A DNA stretch of 64,000 nucleotides from Leisingera sp. SS27 (GTDB lineage: Bacteria; Pseudomonadota; Alphaproteobacteria; Rhodobacterales; Rhodobacteraceae): positions 1 to 64,000 of the forward strand of contig NZ_JAQNCY010000016.1 in NCBI RefSeq assembly GCF_028368855.1, written 5' to 3'. Positions 44,228 through 53,676 of this stretch are shown in pieces (positions within the stretch are counted from its first letter, which is position 1; every line of letters starts with the position of its first letter). Made by a program: the position numbers and the translations under genes. Below the pieces are notes generated by a model. It saw nothing but the letters and a program-made list of their open reading frames with translations, was not told the origin of the DNA and searched no databases.

Positions 44228-46591
44228 ATGCGCAACAAAGGACACACCCAGCTTGTCAGAGGCGGCCAGACGACACAACACTGGACCCGCATGGCAACTC
44301 AGGTGTTCAAGTACAGCACCTCGGTAGCTGCTGCAGCGTTCACCATCACGTTTCTGTTTCTAGTCGCTCAGAACTACGAAATAGATAAGGTGCGCCTCAC
44401 CGGCATCTACTGGATCGCGGAATTCAACGTTGAACAGCGGGGCACCGAACTCCGCGAACTCAACTATGTGGATCTCGACGGCAGGCGCGTGAAGCGTACC
44501 GCCGGACGGATCTATGCCGACCGCGACATGCGCGCGACCTATAACCTCTACACTGCCAATGCCTGGCGCTACCTCTATTTCTCCCTGCTGCCAGCCGCCG
44601 CGGCGTTCGCCTTCACCTTCGCGGTCTTCGCCATGGTTGGCCGGTCGCTGAAAGAGGAAGAACATATCCGGGGTGCGCGCCTGGTCACAGCCAAGGAACT
44701 GAAAGCCTGGTCAAAGCGGAAGTGGCGCGAATACGAGAAGCGCTTTGGTAAGGACACCAAGAAAGGCCCCCGCTACACGCTGGCCGGGATTGAGTTTCCG
44801 CCCAATGCCGTAGAGGCGCAGATCGGCATTACCGGCACCGTCGGCACCGGTAAGTCGAACCTCATGCACGAGCTGCTGAACACCATCCGGGCTGCTGACG
44901 GCAGGGCAATCATCTATGACAAGATGGGTGGATTGCTGCGCGACCACTACGACCCGGAAAAAGACATCATTCTCAATCCCTTCGATGAACGTTCCGTGGG
45001 CTGGTCGCCTTTCAATGAGGTGGCTTCACTGGAGGGCTTCGCGCAGATCGCCGAGGTGATGATCCCGGATCAGCAAGGCTCCATGGACAGTTTCTGGACG
45101 CAATCCGCCCGGCTGGTCTTCCAGTACACCGCCCGCGAGCTGGCAAAGGCCGGAAAGACCACCAATGCAGATCTTCGCAAGGCTATCATGAACATACCTT
45201 CCGAGGAGCTGGGCAAGCTGGTCGCCTCGACACCGGGCGCTCACTTCTTCGGGGAGCATGTTGCGAAAACCTCCGGCTCGATCCGCGCCAACATGATCAC
45301 CGAGCTGCGGTTTCTGGAATATCTGCGCGATGACGCCGAACCCTTCTCGATCCGCGAATGGGTTGTGAATGACCGGCCCGGCTTTGTGTTCCTGACCGGC
45401 GATGCGGAAAAGTCGGCCGCGACACGCAACATCATCTCGACCCTGTTTGAGGTGGCAGCCAACGCGCTGATGACGACAGAGGAAAGCCGCGACCCCAAGG
45501 TCTGGTTCTTCCTGGATGAGGTGCCAACCCTCAACAAGCTGCCCTTCCTTCCCAAGAGCCTTGCGGAGATCCGGCAGTTCGGCGGCGCCTTCGTCGTCGC
45601 CTACCAGGTGTTTTCACAACTGGAAGACATCTACGGCGACAAAGCGGCAGAGACGATTTCCGGCGTTCTGAACAACCGGGTTGTGTTCAACACTCCGGAC
45701 TACAACACCGCGCAGCGCTCCTCCCGCTCACTTGGTGAGGAGGATGTGATCGAGCAGCAGGAAAACATCACCCTCGGCGCGCATGACACCCGCGACGGCG
45801 TGGGCATTGTCGGCCGCCGTACTCAGCGCGCCATCGTCACCCCGGCGGAAATCCAGTCATTGCCGCAGTTCGTGGCCTACTTTCGCCCGGCCTATGACGC
45901 CCCGACCGCCAGGGTGCGTTTTGAACCTGTGCCGACCACGGCCACTGCGGAGAAGTTCGTCCCATACAAGGGTAATGGCTTCGATGCGGGCGGAATGCAG
46001 GTTGCCGCCTTGAATGTGGAAATCGAGGAGGGCGAGACTGCTGAAGAGGGGTTCGCGGCCCTGAAACCCGAAGAACAGAAAGCTGAGTTTTTTCGGTTCT
46101 TGGACCGCGTGCGCCCCGAAGGCGCGGTGGGAATTGAGGAACCCGCCAAAATCTCGGAACGGGACTGGTACTGGCAGCATTTTGCCACAGCCCGGGTGCG
46201 CGGCCACGATGTGAAAGAGATTGCTCCGCCAGACCCTTATGCAGGCTTCGCAGGCAACGGCACTGCCAAGGCCCGCGAAACTGCCGCACTCCCCTACCCC
46301 GGCACCACGCCGGCACAGGCTGACCAGGAGACTGCAGCCGCCGCGCCAGCGAAAGAGCCAGCTCCAGAGGAGCCAGCGCAGGCAACAGAAATACCCGCAG
46401 ACGGAGACCCGGCGGCCGAAACCGTCAGCCCTTCCCTGCCCCTTTCTGTTAGCGCCCATCCCGCCGTCGGCCGCGCCCAGCCGGACAGGAAAACACCCAA
46501 CCGGCCGGAACACCCGCAGGAGCTTCCAGCCAAAAAATCCGCCGCCAGCGCATTGCTGGCGATGGAAACCACCATCCGGGGAGTGAAGTGA
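44228..46591 (+). CDS. traD: Type IV coupling protein, TraD/TraG (VirD4) family
   Basis: About 787 aa. Two N-terminal membrane helices (SVAAAAFTITFLFLVAQ; LYFSLLPAAAAFAFTFAVFAMVG) anchor a hexameric ATPase: Walker A GTVGTGKSN, Walker B VWFFLDEVPTL, and AYQVFSQLEDIYG (sensor). The C-terminal 150 residues are Pro/Ala/Glu-rich and low in complexity. It links the relaxase-DNA complex to the secretion channel. ATG 44228 after GGAACGAGG is preferred over an upstream in-frame start. It is coupled to the relaxase gene, which begins one base after its stop. Confidence 0.92.
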   Translation: MRNKGHTQLVRGGQTTQHWTRMATQVFKYSTSVAAAAFTITFLFLVAQNYEIDKVRLTGIYWIAEFNVEQRGTELRELNYVDLDGRRVKRTAGRIYADRDMRATYNLYTANAWRYLYFSLLPAAAAFAFTFAVFAMVGRSLKEEEHIRGARLVTAKELKAWSKRKWREYEKRFGKDTKKGPRYTLAGIEFPPNAVEAQIGITGTVGTGKSNLMHELLNTIRAADGRAIIYDKMGGLLRDHYDPEKDIILNPFDERSVGWSPFNEVASLEGFAQIAEVMIPDQQGSMDSFWTQSARLVFQYTARELAKAGKTTNADLRKAIMNIPSEELGKLVASTPGAHFFGEHVAKTSGSIRANMITELRFLEYLRDDAEPFSIREWVVNDRPGFVFLTGDAEKSAATRNIISTLFEVAANALMTTEESRDPKVWFFLDEVPTLNKLPFLPKSLAEIRQFGGAFVVAYQVFSQLEDIYGDKAAETISGVLNNRVVFNTPDYNTAQRSSRSLGEEDVIEQQENITLGAHDTRDGVGIVGRRTQRAIVTPAEIQSLPQFVAYFRPAYDAPTARVRFEPVPTTATAEKFVPYKGNGFDAGGMQVAALNVEIEEGETAEEGFAALKPEEQKAEFFRFLDRVRPEGAVGIEEPAKISERDWYWQHFATARVRGHDVKEIAPPDPYAGFAGNGTAKARETAALPYPGTTPAQADQETAAAAPAKEPAPEEPAQATEIPADGDPAAETVSPSLPLSVSAHPAVGRAQPDRKTPNRPEHPQELPAKKSAASALLAMETTIRGVK

Positions 46592-46592
46592 C

Positions 46593-49500
46593 ATGATGTC
46601 GATCTCAAACGTCTCGGCCGGGGCGGCTGCCAGCGGCTATTACAAGGAAGAAGGCTATTACAAAGCGGGTACAGAGGAGGGCGAACGGGCGGCCACCTGG
46701 TTCGGAAAGGCCGCGGACGAAAACGGCCTGAGCGGCTTTGTCGATGACAGGCACTTTGCACAACTGCTCGATGGCGAAGCACCGGACGGCAAGCTGATGG
46801 GCCGCTATGTGGACGGCGAACGCCAGCACCGCCCTGGCCTCGACCTTACCTTTTCTGCGTCCAAATCGGCTTCAGTGGCCGCCCTGGTGATTGGCGACAA
46901 ACGCATAATTGAAGCCCATGACGCCGCAGTGCGCGCGGCTATGGCAGTGGTGGAAGAGCGGTTTATTAAAACGCGCTTCCAGCAAGACGGGGAAATCGTC
47001 ACGAAAAACGGGGAAGGAATTATTGCCGGAATTTACCGACACGACACCTCCCGCGCGCTTGATCCGAATTTGCACAGCCACGCCGTCATTGCCAACATGG
47101 TGACAAACGAAAACGGCGGATATTCCGCAATTCGGAATGAGTCTGTTTACAAAAACAGGAAACTCATCACCGAGATTTACCGATCCGATTTTGAAAATCG
47201 GATGGCAGATCTTGGTATCGCCACAGAGCGGGGAAAATACGGAGAGGTGAATATCTCCGGCATTTCCCAGGAAGTGACAGAAGCCTTTTCAAAGCGGCGG
47301 CAGGAAATAATGAATGCGCTTAACCAAAAGGGTGCCGAATACTCTGCTGATACCGCTAGTAAAGCCGCACTTGCCACGCGGGCAGCCAAACATAAAGAAA
47401 TCGACCGGGATGCGTTGCGGGTAACCTGGCGCGAAGACGCACTTGCGGCCGGTCTTGGCCGGGATCAGCTGGACCTTGGCAGAATGGGTCACGCCGCCCC
47501 GCAGCCTGTGGTGCCACTCGATCAGCAGCGCCCGATCGAACCCCTCGCGGAATCCGGCCAACCGTCCGGAGTGTTCGAGAAGGCCAAGGCCATGCTGTCC
47601 AGTGCTGCGGCAGTGGCGCGCGTGGAGACTGACCCCCGGCAGGCTGTAAACCGCGCCGTCGAGCACATCAGCGAACGGGAATCCGCCTACAGCAGGGCAG
47701 ATCTCACGGTGGCGGCGATGCATTTCGCTTACCGCTCTGACTTCAAGGCGGTAGATGCGGAAATCAATCGCCAGATCAAGGCTGGCAGGCTGTTTGAAAG
47801 CGGTGAAGACGGGCAAATCCTGACAGACAAGGCATCTGTGGAACTGGAACGCTCTATCCTAGCAACCTGGCGGAAGGCAGAAAAAAGTGGCGGCCTCGAA
47901 CTCCCGTCAGAACAGGGGCGCTCGGGAGACAATCTCTTGGCTCGCAGGCTGAGCGTTGTCCGTTCCTTGACCGACGGCCAGCGCGCAGCCATCGAAACTT
48001 CCCTGACCGGAAACGGTCGCTACGTCGGCATTCAGGGTTATGCTGGGACGGGTAAGACCTTCATGCTGGAAAGCACCAAGGAAGCCCTGACCCGTATGGA
48101 ACATTATGCCGGTCAGAGCGGGTATGAGGTGAAAGGCTATGCGCCCAGCCACCAAGCGGTGAGTGAGCTGAACAAGGTTCTGGGCAGCGCCGAGACCCTG
48201 GCGAAAGTGGTCACGGCCGAGCGCCACCATCCGCAGGACGTGGACAACAGCAGAACCATTCTTGTGGTCGATGAAGCATCTATGGTGTCCGCCCAGGACA
48301 TGCGTAGCTTCATGGATTACGCGGAGCGCACCGGTGCCCCGCGCGTCGTCTTCGTTGGCGATACGCAGCAGCTCGATGCGGTAGCCGCCGGTCAGCCATT
48401 CGCCCAGATGCAGAAGGCCGGGATGCGGACGGCTGTCATGGATGAAATCCGCCGACAGCGGAACGATGATTTAAAAGCAGCAGTCTATCACTCCATCCGG
48501 GGCGAAATCACGGAAGCATTCAACCGTTTGGAAGACAACGTTCTGAAGGTGGATGACCCTCGGCAAGAGGCTGCAGAAAGGTTCCTTGCTCTCACCCCCG
48601 CGGAGCGGCAGGGGACCCGGATCCTCGCCCTCACAAACGCCGCACGCGCAGAAATCAACGAGGCGGTACGCGGCGGCCTCCGGCAGGAAGGCCGCATCGC
48701 CTCCGATGAAGTCAAGGTGAACGGTCTGCTGAACCGCCAGCTCACCGAGGCCATGCTTGCCGACGCCCGCAGCTACGCCCCTGGCGATGTCGTCATGTCC
48801 GTGGCGACAAGCAAAGAATACGGCCTAAAGAAGAACGGCCTTTATGTGGTTCGGGAAGCTGATCACAGGGGCAATAAGCTGACCGTTGAGCATGAGGAAA
48901 CCGGTGTCCGGACCACCCTGCCCCTGGCTGCGAAGTTCAATCAGCGGGAGCTTGGAAAGGCGCTGGTAGCCTATGAGCGCGAGGCCAGAGGCATGGCTGA
49001 AGGCGACCAGGTGCGGTTTCGGATCACAGACCCGGAAAGCGGCATCAAGAACGGTTTGCGGGCTGAAATCAAATCAACTAGGGGTGGAGTGATTGAGGCC
49101 GAAACGCAGGAAGGATCGCGCATCGCCATTCCCGCTGACAGCCTCGCAGCCCGTGGCTTGGAACACGATTATGCAGCCACCGCGCACGCCGTTCAGGGCG
49201 AGTCCGTTGACAGGGTGATTGTGGCAATGCGCTCCACAGAGCGGCTGGCGACCCAGAAGAGTTTTTACGTTGAAATCAGCCGGGCACGGGATGAGGCGAT
49301 GCTGCTGACTGAAGATCCGGACCGGCTGTCCAAAACCATCGAGAACGAAACCGGGATCCGCCAGACCGCGCTCGATGCCTGGCTGGACGGCCGCCTCGCT
49401 GGCGCCCGCGCCCGCCAACCGGAAGAAGAACAAACCCGCGAGGACCCACAGGTGAAGCCTGAGGCTGTGAAGGAAAAAGAGGCCAAGGAGAAGGAGCCGG

Positions 49501-49598
49501 ACACCCCTGCCCTGCCCGGCCTTTTCGATGAGAAACTTAAAGAAGTTGAAAAGCAGGCTGAAATCGTCCTGCAGAGAGACAAGGACATTGAACGATGA
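46593..49598 (+). CDS. traI: MobF-type conjugative relaxase-helicase
   Basis: A 1001-aa TrwC/TraI-type protein. N-terminal relaxase domain (1-290) with tyrosine pairs GYYKEEGYYKAG (Tyr16/17, 22/23) and the metal-binding HDTSRALDPNLHSHAVIAN. The helicase part has Walker A GIQGYAGTGKTF, Walker B LVVDEASMVS and VFVGDTQQLDAVAAGQPF, and a C-terminal RecD-like YAATAHAVQGESVDRV motif. The C-terminal tail is Glu/Lys-rich. It nicks oriT and unwinds the transferred strand. Related TraA relaxases occur on Roseobacter plasmids. Symbol traI is used by family; traA would also fit. Confidence 0.94.
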   Translation: MMSISNVSAGAAASGYYKEEGYYKAGTEEGERAATWFGKAADENGLSGFVDDRHFAQLLDGEAPDGKLMGRYVDGERQHRPGLDLTFSASKSASVAALVIGDKRIIEAHDAAVRAAMAVVEERFIKTRFQQDGEIVTKNGEGIIAGIYRHDTSRALDPNLHSHAVIANMVTNENGGYSAIRNESVYKNRKLITEIYRSDFENRMADLGIATERGKYGEVNISGISQEVTEAFSKRRQEIMNALNQKGAEYSADTASKAALATRAAKHKEIDRDALRVTWREDALAAGLGRDQLDLGRMGHAAPQPVVPLDQQRPIEPLAESGQPSGVFEKAKAMLSSAAAVARVETDPRQAVNRAVEHISERESAYSRADLTVAAMHFAYRSDFKAVDAEINRQIKAGRLFESGEDGQILTDKASVELERSILATWRKAEKSGGLELPSEQGRSGDNLLARRLSVVRSLTDGQRAAIETSLTGNGRYVGIQGYAGTGKTFMLESTKEALTRMEHYAGQSGYEVKGYAPSHQAVSELNKVLGSAETLAKVVTAERHHPQDVDNSRTILVVDEASMVSAQDMRSFMDYAERTGAPRVVFVGDTQQLDAVAAGQPFAQMQKAGMRTAVMDEIRRQRNDDLKAAVYHSIRGEITEAFNRLEDNVLKVDDPRQEAAERFLALTPAERQGTRILALTNAARAEINEAVRGGLRQEGRIASDEVKVNGLLNRQLTEAMLADARSYAPGDVVMSVATSKEYGLKKNGLYVVREADHRGNKLTVEHEETGVRTTLPLAAKFNQRELGKALVAYEREARGMAEGDQVRFRITDPESGIKNGLRAEIKSTRGGVIEAETQEGSRIAIPADSLAARGLEHDYAATAHAVQGESVDRVIVAMRSTERLATQKSFYVEISRARDEAMLLTEDPDRLSKTIENETGIRQTALDAWLDGRLAGARARQPEEEQTREDPQVKPEAVKEKEAKEKEPDTPALPGLFDEKLKEVEKQAEIVLQRDKDIER

Positions 49599-50086
49599 GC
49601 GAGACACCCCAGAACGTCCGTATCGTGCTCGGCCCTGTGGCCCGGCAGCTGATCGACGGCGCAGGAGAGAACCGCCCCAAGGCATTGGACGATGCGATTA
49701 CTGCCCTTCTGGAAGGGCAGAAAAGCGGGCAGGCAGAAGCCCCTGAACAGGCCCCGCTGGACACTCGTTTGGCGTCCCTGGAGGCTGCGATGGAGCGCCA
49801 AACCGAAGCGCTCCGGAACCTCTCCTATACCGCGTCACTGGAGCTGAAAATGACCCGCATCCTGATTGCCTCCCTGATGAGTGAGGGCAATGAGGATCAG
49901 CAGACTCTCCTTGCTTTGGCCTCCCAGGCCACCGAAGAGGTTCAATCAAAACTGCAGTTGCTTGAAGATTCCGAGATTGAGAAACTGCGGGAAAACGAGG
50001 CATCGGTTCAAACGGCGATCCTGCGCGATTTAGAGCGTGGCGGCATAGAAAACGAACCGGCAGCAGAGGCGGAGATTGAGCGATGA
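49595..50086 (+). CDS. Hypothetical coiled-coil protein of the transfer operon
   Basis: A 163-aa acidic protein overlapping the relaxase stop by 4 bp (ATGA). The start resembles a ribbon-helix-like N-terminus (NVRIVLGPVARQLIDGAGE). The rest is predicted helical (LASLEAAMERQTEALRNLSYTASLELKM). Position suggests an accessory to relaxase processing or stability; no known family recognised. Confidence 0.72.
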   Translation: MSETPQNVRIVLGPVARQLIDGAGENRPKALDDAITALLEGQKSGQAEAPEQAPLDTRLASLEAAMERQTEALRNLSYTASLELKMTRILIASLMSEGNEDQQTLLALASQATEEVQSKLQLLEDSEIEKLRENEASVQTAILRDLERGGIENEPAAEAEIER

Positions 50087-51261
50087 TGAGCTTCATGAAG
50101 CGGTCCGAAACCGGCCAGTACCGGGCTGCCATGCCGTGCCATTCGCGTGGCATGGCATGGCACAGCTCTGCCACAACCCCTGCCACGGGCCATTTTGGGG
50201 CCTCTGGACCCCTTAAAAATACGGGTTCACAGGGTGCTGCCACTCCTAAATTGACAAAATGCCAATTTTGTCAATTAAATCAGCGATTTGCGCTGATTTG
50301 CAGCTTGCTGCGTTATGTGTGGACCTTCTATGAGGACCGAAGGGCCGAATTGGGCGTTGCTGGCCCGAACCATCAGGGAGGGCTGAGCCAAAAGCCCGCC
50401 AACGAGGCGGCGCAAAGCGCCTCAACTCCCCTCTGGGGTCAGAAGCCAAGGACTGCCCTTTCGGGCCTCCTGATGGCGCTCCTGGCTCCTGCGGCTGTCT
50501 CTGCCGGAGACTGGTCCAGCTCCGGCAGCTTCGACCTGAAAGAGACCACTGAAATCCGCGAAAGTCTGGCCTCGGCTCCGGCTTCCTCCCAGGGCGGCTG
50601 GAACTTCGCCACGAGAGAAAGTGAGTGGGTTGCCCTTGATGCCTTTGAACGCTCGCGGCCGGGAAAGCAGCCCCCTGCCCCGGCCACCTTCCGCCTTCCC
50701 TCCGGCTCCAATGTCGAGCAGCTGTTTGCCCTCATTGCATTTGCTGAAGCTCCCGGCGGCCGCTATGACGCGATCCATCACGGCGCCAAGGTGAAGCCCG
50801 GCAAGAAACCCTCGCAGATGACGCTTGCGGAAATCTACGCCTGGATCGACCGCACGCCGGGCCAGCCCCATGCCATCGGAAATTTCCAGATCATACCTTC
50901 GACTTTGCTTAACTTGCAGAAACGTCTGGGCCTGCCTGGCGGAACCCTGTTCAGTCGGGAGACACAGAACCGTATGGCCGCGCTTCTGATTTCGGACGCC
51001 GGGTATCAGAAGTTCGCGGCTGGCCGGATGTCACGTTCACAATTCATGGACAACCTGGCGCGCATTTGGGCTGGCCTGCCGCTGGTGTCCGGCAAGTCCG
51101 CCTATCATGGGTATGCTGGAAACCGCGCAACCATCACACGGGCGTTTTATAGCGAGCAAATGGAAAGGATCTTTGGCTCCGGTAAGGCAACGGTGACCAC
51201 TGCCTCCTCTGCTCCGTCCACAAAGCCATCGGCCGCTGGCTGGACCGGGCTTGGGCAATGA
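50083..51261 (+). CDS. Muramidase-like protein of the transfer region (start uncertain)
   Basis: The C-terminal 230 residues look like a lysozyme-like domain (LIAFAEAPGGRYDAIHHGAK, MTLAEIYAWID, GQPHAIGNFQIIPSTLLNLQKRLGL, RIWAGLP), preceded by a signal-like segment RTALSGLLMALLAPAAVSAGD near residues 123-143. The first 120 codons span three strong inverted repeats (50127-50299) and have odd composition. The true start may be GTG 50317 or later; the ATG at 50083 overlaps the gene before. Cell-wall lytic enzymes help conjugation channels cross peptidoglycan, so that role is inferred. Confidence 0.68.
   Translation: MMSFMKRSETGQYRAAMPCHSRGMAWHSSATTPATGHFGASGPLKNTGSQGAATPKLTKCQFCQLNQRFALICSLLRYVWTFYEDRRAELGVAGPNHQGGLSQKPANEAAQSASTPLWGQKPRTALSGLLMALLAPAAVSAGDWSSSGSFDLKETTEIRESLASAPASSQGGWNFATRESEWVALDAFERSRPGKQPPAPATFRLPSGSNVEQLFALIAFAEAPGGRYDAIHHGAKVKPGKKPSQMTLAEIYAWIDRTPGQPHAIGNFQIIPSTLLNLQKRLGLPGGTLFSRETQNRMAALLISDAGYQKFAAGRMSRSQFMDNLARIWAGLPLVSGKSAYHGYAGNRATITRAFYSEQMERIFGSGKATVTTASSAPSTKPSAAGWTGLGQ
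50127..50299. repeat. Cluster of three strong inverted repeats (possible oriT or regulatory region)
   Basis: Three stem-loops in 173 bp: TGCCATGCCGTGCCA (50127-50141) with 50148-50162, 14 of 15 pairs; AATTGACAAAAT (50249-50260) with ATTTTGTCAATT (50265-50276), perfect; AAATCAGCG (50277-50285) with CGCTGATTT (50291-50299), perfect. The region lies 0.5 kb downstream of the relaxase gene. Such clusters occur at oriT sites; no nic sequence could be assigned. Confidence 0.6.
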
Positions 51262-51737
51262 TGCAGCGAGGCCAGCTGGCAGATCCTGCAGCACGAAACA
51301 GACAAGCGCCAGGATTTAGGAAATCCACTTTAAGGCGAACTAGGCGACGGAAACAGACCGAGGCAGAACGCCCGATTCAGCTACAGTCCGAGCGCTTGTA
51401 TGAGGTCTTCAAATGCGACATGAAAGCAGCGGACTATGCGCTGAAGGCGGCAGCTATGATTGTGGTGGCTGGCGCTCTCTCAGGAGGGGCTTACAGCGTG
51501 CTCAAGTCTACCAGCAGCTTCGTGCATGTGCTCTTTCCGATAGCCGGGTTTGCAGGCACCGCCGCCTTGCTGTGGGTTGCCTGTCAGCTCTTGTTTGCAT
51601 TTGCTCTTTCCCTGGACAAGTCAGGCAGACTTCGACGCGCCACGCACCTGGTGCAAGTGGTAGCGGCCATTTTCATCGCCGCTATTATCGGCCAGTTGTT
51701 CCCTCTGTTCGTGATGATCTGGACGGCCGGCCTATGA
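51258..51737 (+). CDS. Hypothetical membrane protein
   Basis: A 159-aa protein with a basic N-terminal tail (FRKSTLRRTRRRKQTE) and three hydrophobic segments (AAMIVVAGALSGGAYSVL; LFPIAGFAGTAALLWVACQLLFAFAL; LVQVVAAIFIAAIIGQLFPLFVMIWTA). Overlaps the muramidase-like gene by 4 bp, so it belongs to the same operon. An internal ATG at 51420 would give a tighter membrane protein of 105 aa. Function unknown. Confidence 0.65.
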   Translation: MMQRGQLADPAARNRQAPGFRKSTLRRTRRRKQTEAERPIQLQSERLYEVFKCDMKAADYALKAAAMIVVAGALSGGAYSVLKSTSSFVHVLFPIAGFAGTAALLWVACQLLFAFALSLDKSGRLRRATHLVQVVAAIFIAAIIGQLFPLFVMIWTAGL

Positions 51738-51742
51738 TCCGA

Positions 51743-52084
51743 TCAGCCCCGCCTCCACTCCCGGTATTCGTCCAGCGTCCGGTAAAACCCACCGGACCCG
51801 ATCCCGAGCAGGAAGAGAAAGTACACGGCAGCAAAAAGCCCTGACCAGACGCCGAAGATCGAGGCCCAGGATACGGTCAGAATAAAGAGTGCGTAGTGTC
51901 CTGTCAGCTGCCCCTCCAACCCTTTGACAGCCTCGGTCTGAAGCCGGGGCGACTCTGACTGTAACACGTTTCCGGTTAATTTTCTGGACCGCCCTTGCTG
52001 TACCGGAACTGACAGTTGATCTCCCTGGCTAACCTGCAGGAGTATCCAAAGCACTTCGGGCAGCTCTAGCGGTGCAGACTTCAA
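51743..52084 (-). CDS. Hypothetical membrane protein
   Basis: A 113-aa ORF convergent with the preceding gene. The C-terminal half has two hydrophobic helices (YALFILTVSWASIFGVW; GLFAAVYFLFLLGIGSGGFY) and ends with a charged DEYREWRRG. The first 60 residues look less ordered, and the start may be further downstream. No family recognised. Confidence 0.5.
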   Translation of the reverse strand: MKSAPLELPEVLWILLQVSQGDQLSVPVQQGRSRKLTGNVLQSESPRLQTEAVKGLEGQLTGHYALFILTVSWASIFGVWSGLFAAVYFLFLLGIGSGGFYRTLDEYREWRRG

Positions 52085-52127
52085 GGTTTGTGAGCAAACC
52101 GCTCAACAGACCTGCTTCGAAATGAAA

Positions 52128-52156
52128 AGGCCAAGGTGTTTTGAACACCTCGGCCT
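52128..52156 (-). terminator. Rho-independent terminator of the H-NS-like gene
   Basis: AGGCCAAGGTGTT (52128-52140) pairs with AACACCTCGGCCT (52144-52156), one A/C mismatch, loop TTG. On the minus strand it is followed by TTTCATTT. A T-rich tract also follows on the plus strand, so it may work both ways. Confidence 0.78.
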
Positions 52157-52204
52157 CTGTCATTTTTCTGGTAGGAGCAGGAAATCTTGAGCCCTGTCAG
52201 CTCG

Positions 52205-52516
52205 TCATGTGATTTCCAGGTCTGTAAGGTCAGCTCCGCCCTGCAGCACCTCGTTGATCCATTTGGGTTTGCGGCCCCTGCCCGTCCAGGTTTGGTCTGG
52301 GTTCCCCGGGTTCCTGTATTTCGGGACCGCCTTCCCCTTTGGTCTCTTCACGGCTGACGTAAAAACGTCCTCCAGCGAAAATCCGAATTCACCTACGGCC
52401 TTTTCCGCCGCCAGATGTGCCGCTCTCAGATCTTCTTTTTGCCGCACGTCAATCGCGTTTGCCAGTTCGGCCTGAAGCTGCTTCAATTCGGCAGACGACA
52501 TTGCTTTCAAATCCAT
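52205..52516 (-). CDS. H-NS/HvrA-family nucleoid protein
   Basis: A 103-aa H-NS-type protein: N-terminal helical oligomerisation region (SSAELKQLQAELANAID) and the C-terminal AT-hook-like DNA-binding motif QTWTGRGRKPKWI. ATG 52516 is preferred; 52522 and an upstream start are in frame. Plasmid-borne H-NS copies silence AT-rich acquired genes and limit the fitness cost of the plasmid; targets here are not known. Confidence 0.9.
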   Translation of the reverse strand: MDLKAMSSAELKQLQAELANAIDVRQKEDLRAAHLAAEKAVGEFGFSLEDVFTSAVKRPKGKAVPKYRNPGNPDQTWTGRGRKPKWINEVLQGGADLTDLEIT

Positions 52517-52601
52517 TGCCATTCCTATAACTTTGCCTCTGGTGAGCACTGAATAGTTTAGCGACTAAAAAAAATCCAGAATATCCTCTGCGCGTAGAAA
52601 A

Positions 52602-52988
52602 CTACCCGCACCAACTTTGTCTCCGCCCTCCTCTATATGGACGTGCTAGTCCTTCAGAAATCAGAATACTGCCCAGGTCGTGCCCGTGAAGAAAAATACG
52701 GGCAAGCCCCCTACCGTATTTATCCCGGCCAGGAAGCACAATGAAATCGACCGTTCCGGCTTCCCTGACCAGTTGGCGAGCACGGCGTGTCGCTTCATCG
52801 CCAAGGGCTTTTTCATACCGGCACTGCGGCTTGTATGTTTCCGGGGTGTCGTAACCCACAAGCCGGAACCGATCGTTTCCAACATCGGCCGTGTCACCGT
52901 CGATCAGATATATGTCCCGGCTGCTTAACGGTGCTGCTTGGGCCACGGCAGCCGAGACTAGAAAGAGTATTGCAGCAAGGAACCTCAT
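52602..52988 (-). CDS. Exported thermonuclease-family (SNase-like) nuclease
   Basis: A 128-aa protein with signal peptide (MRFLAAILFLVSAAVAQA) and a staphylococcal-nuclease fold: IDGDTADVGNDRFRLVGYDTPET holds the catalytic Arg and Asp, and GRDKYGRGLARIFLHGHD the second Arg region. Related nucleases appear in many conjugative regions. It overlaps by 4 bp with the membrane-protein gene upstream. Secreted or periplasmic DNA/RNA cleavage is inferred. Confidence 0.9.
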   Translation of the reverse strand: MRFLAAILFLVSAAVAQAAPLSSRDIYLIDGDTADVGNDRFRLVGYDTPETYKPQCRYEKALGDEATRRARQLVREAGTVDFIVLPGRDKYGRGLARIFLHGHDLGSILISEGLARPYRGGRRQSWCG

Positions 52989-53644
52989 GCCGGGGCCTCG
53001 AAAACGCGTTCAGCTTTATTGGCTGGCAAGCGCTCTCCCCTGTGGTTCAGCGGCCATCCGGTTTGATCGGTATCCTTTTCCAGCTCGGGGGCGAGATAGA
53101 AACCCGGCGCCCAGCGTTCAGCACCGCAAGAGCACCGCTCCAACCGATCGGTCGCTCGCACTATCGGCAGATCGTTCTTGAAGCGCGGCCAGCCAAGCGT
53201 TGCAAAGCCGGCGCACCTCATGCTTCCTGGGCCACCCGCTGGCTTGAATTCGCATTCGTGTTCTCCCCTACCGCCTGGAAGAGTTTTGGAGGGCAAGGAA
53301 AATCCGTCGCGCACTATTTGCAAAGGGTTCAGGCCGAGTACAACTCCCACCGCAGTCACGGTTATAAATAACAAGGGGTATCCGTGCTGGAGCATTGGCG
53401 CCTCCTGGATCACCACTAAGACGTCAGCTGCTGCCACTGCGAGCAAGCCAGCTCTGAAAATGTCGAAACAGAAGTATGCGAACGGCGCGGTAAGCATGTT
53501 TGCCAGTCCGAAGTCGCCAAGGCGCAAATTTCGCAGGGCAGCTGCTATACAGAAAATTGCGACACCGCAGAAAAACCAAGCATACCCGATGTAAGGTGCG
53601 GCGTCTCTGGCCTGGTCGAGGACGACCCAAAAATCTTGAAACAT
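52985..53644 (-). CDS. Hypothetical membrane protein
   Basis: A 219-aa protein with three hydrophobic segments in the first 120 residues (YIGYAWFFCGVAIFCIAAAL; ANMLTAPFAYFCFDIF-LLAVAAADVLVV; LLFITVTAVGVVLGL) and a soluble C-terminal tail containing ERCSCGAERWAPGFYL. ATG 53644 chosen because sequence before it is basic and repetitive, unlike a protein. It overlaps the nuclease gene by 4 bp, so the two are co-translated. No family recognised. Confidence 0.6.
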   Translation of the reverse strand: MFQDFWVVLDQARDAAPYIGYAWFFCGVAIFCIAAALRNLRLGDFGLANMLTAPFAYFCFDIFRAGLLAVAAADVLVVIQEAPMLQHGYPLLFITVTAVGVVLGLNPLQIVRDGFSLPSKTLPGGRGEHECEFKPAGGPGSMRCAGFATLGWPRFKNDLPIVRATDRLERCSCGAERWAPGFYLAPELEKDTDQTGWPLNHRGERLPANKAERVFEAPA

Positions 53645-53676
53645 TCTGAAACCTATATGCCTATGTGGATGCCCGG

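Noticed and set aside
52985-53371. Plus-strand ORFs opposite the membrane protein and nuclease genes
   Set aside because: Composition is of antisense type; minus-strand genes have signal peptide, membrane segments and a nuclease motif.
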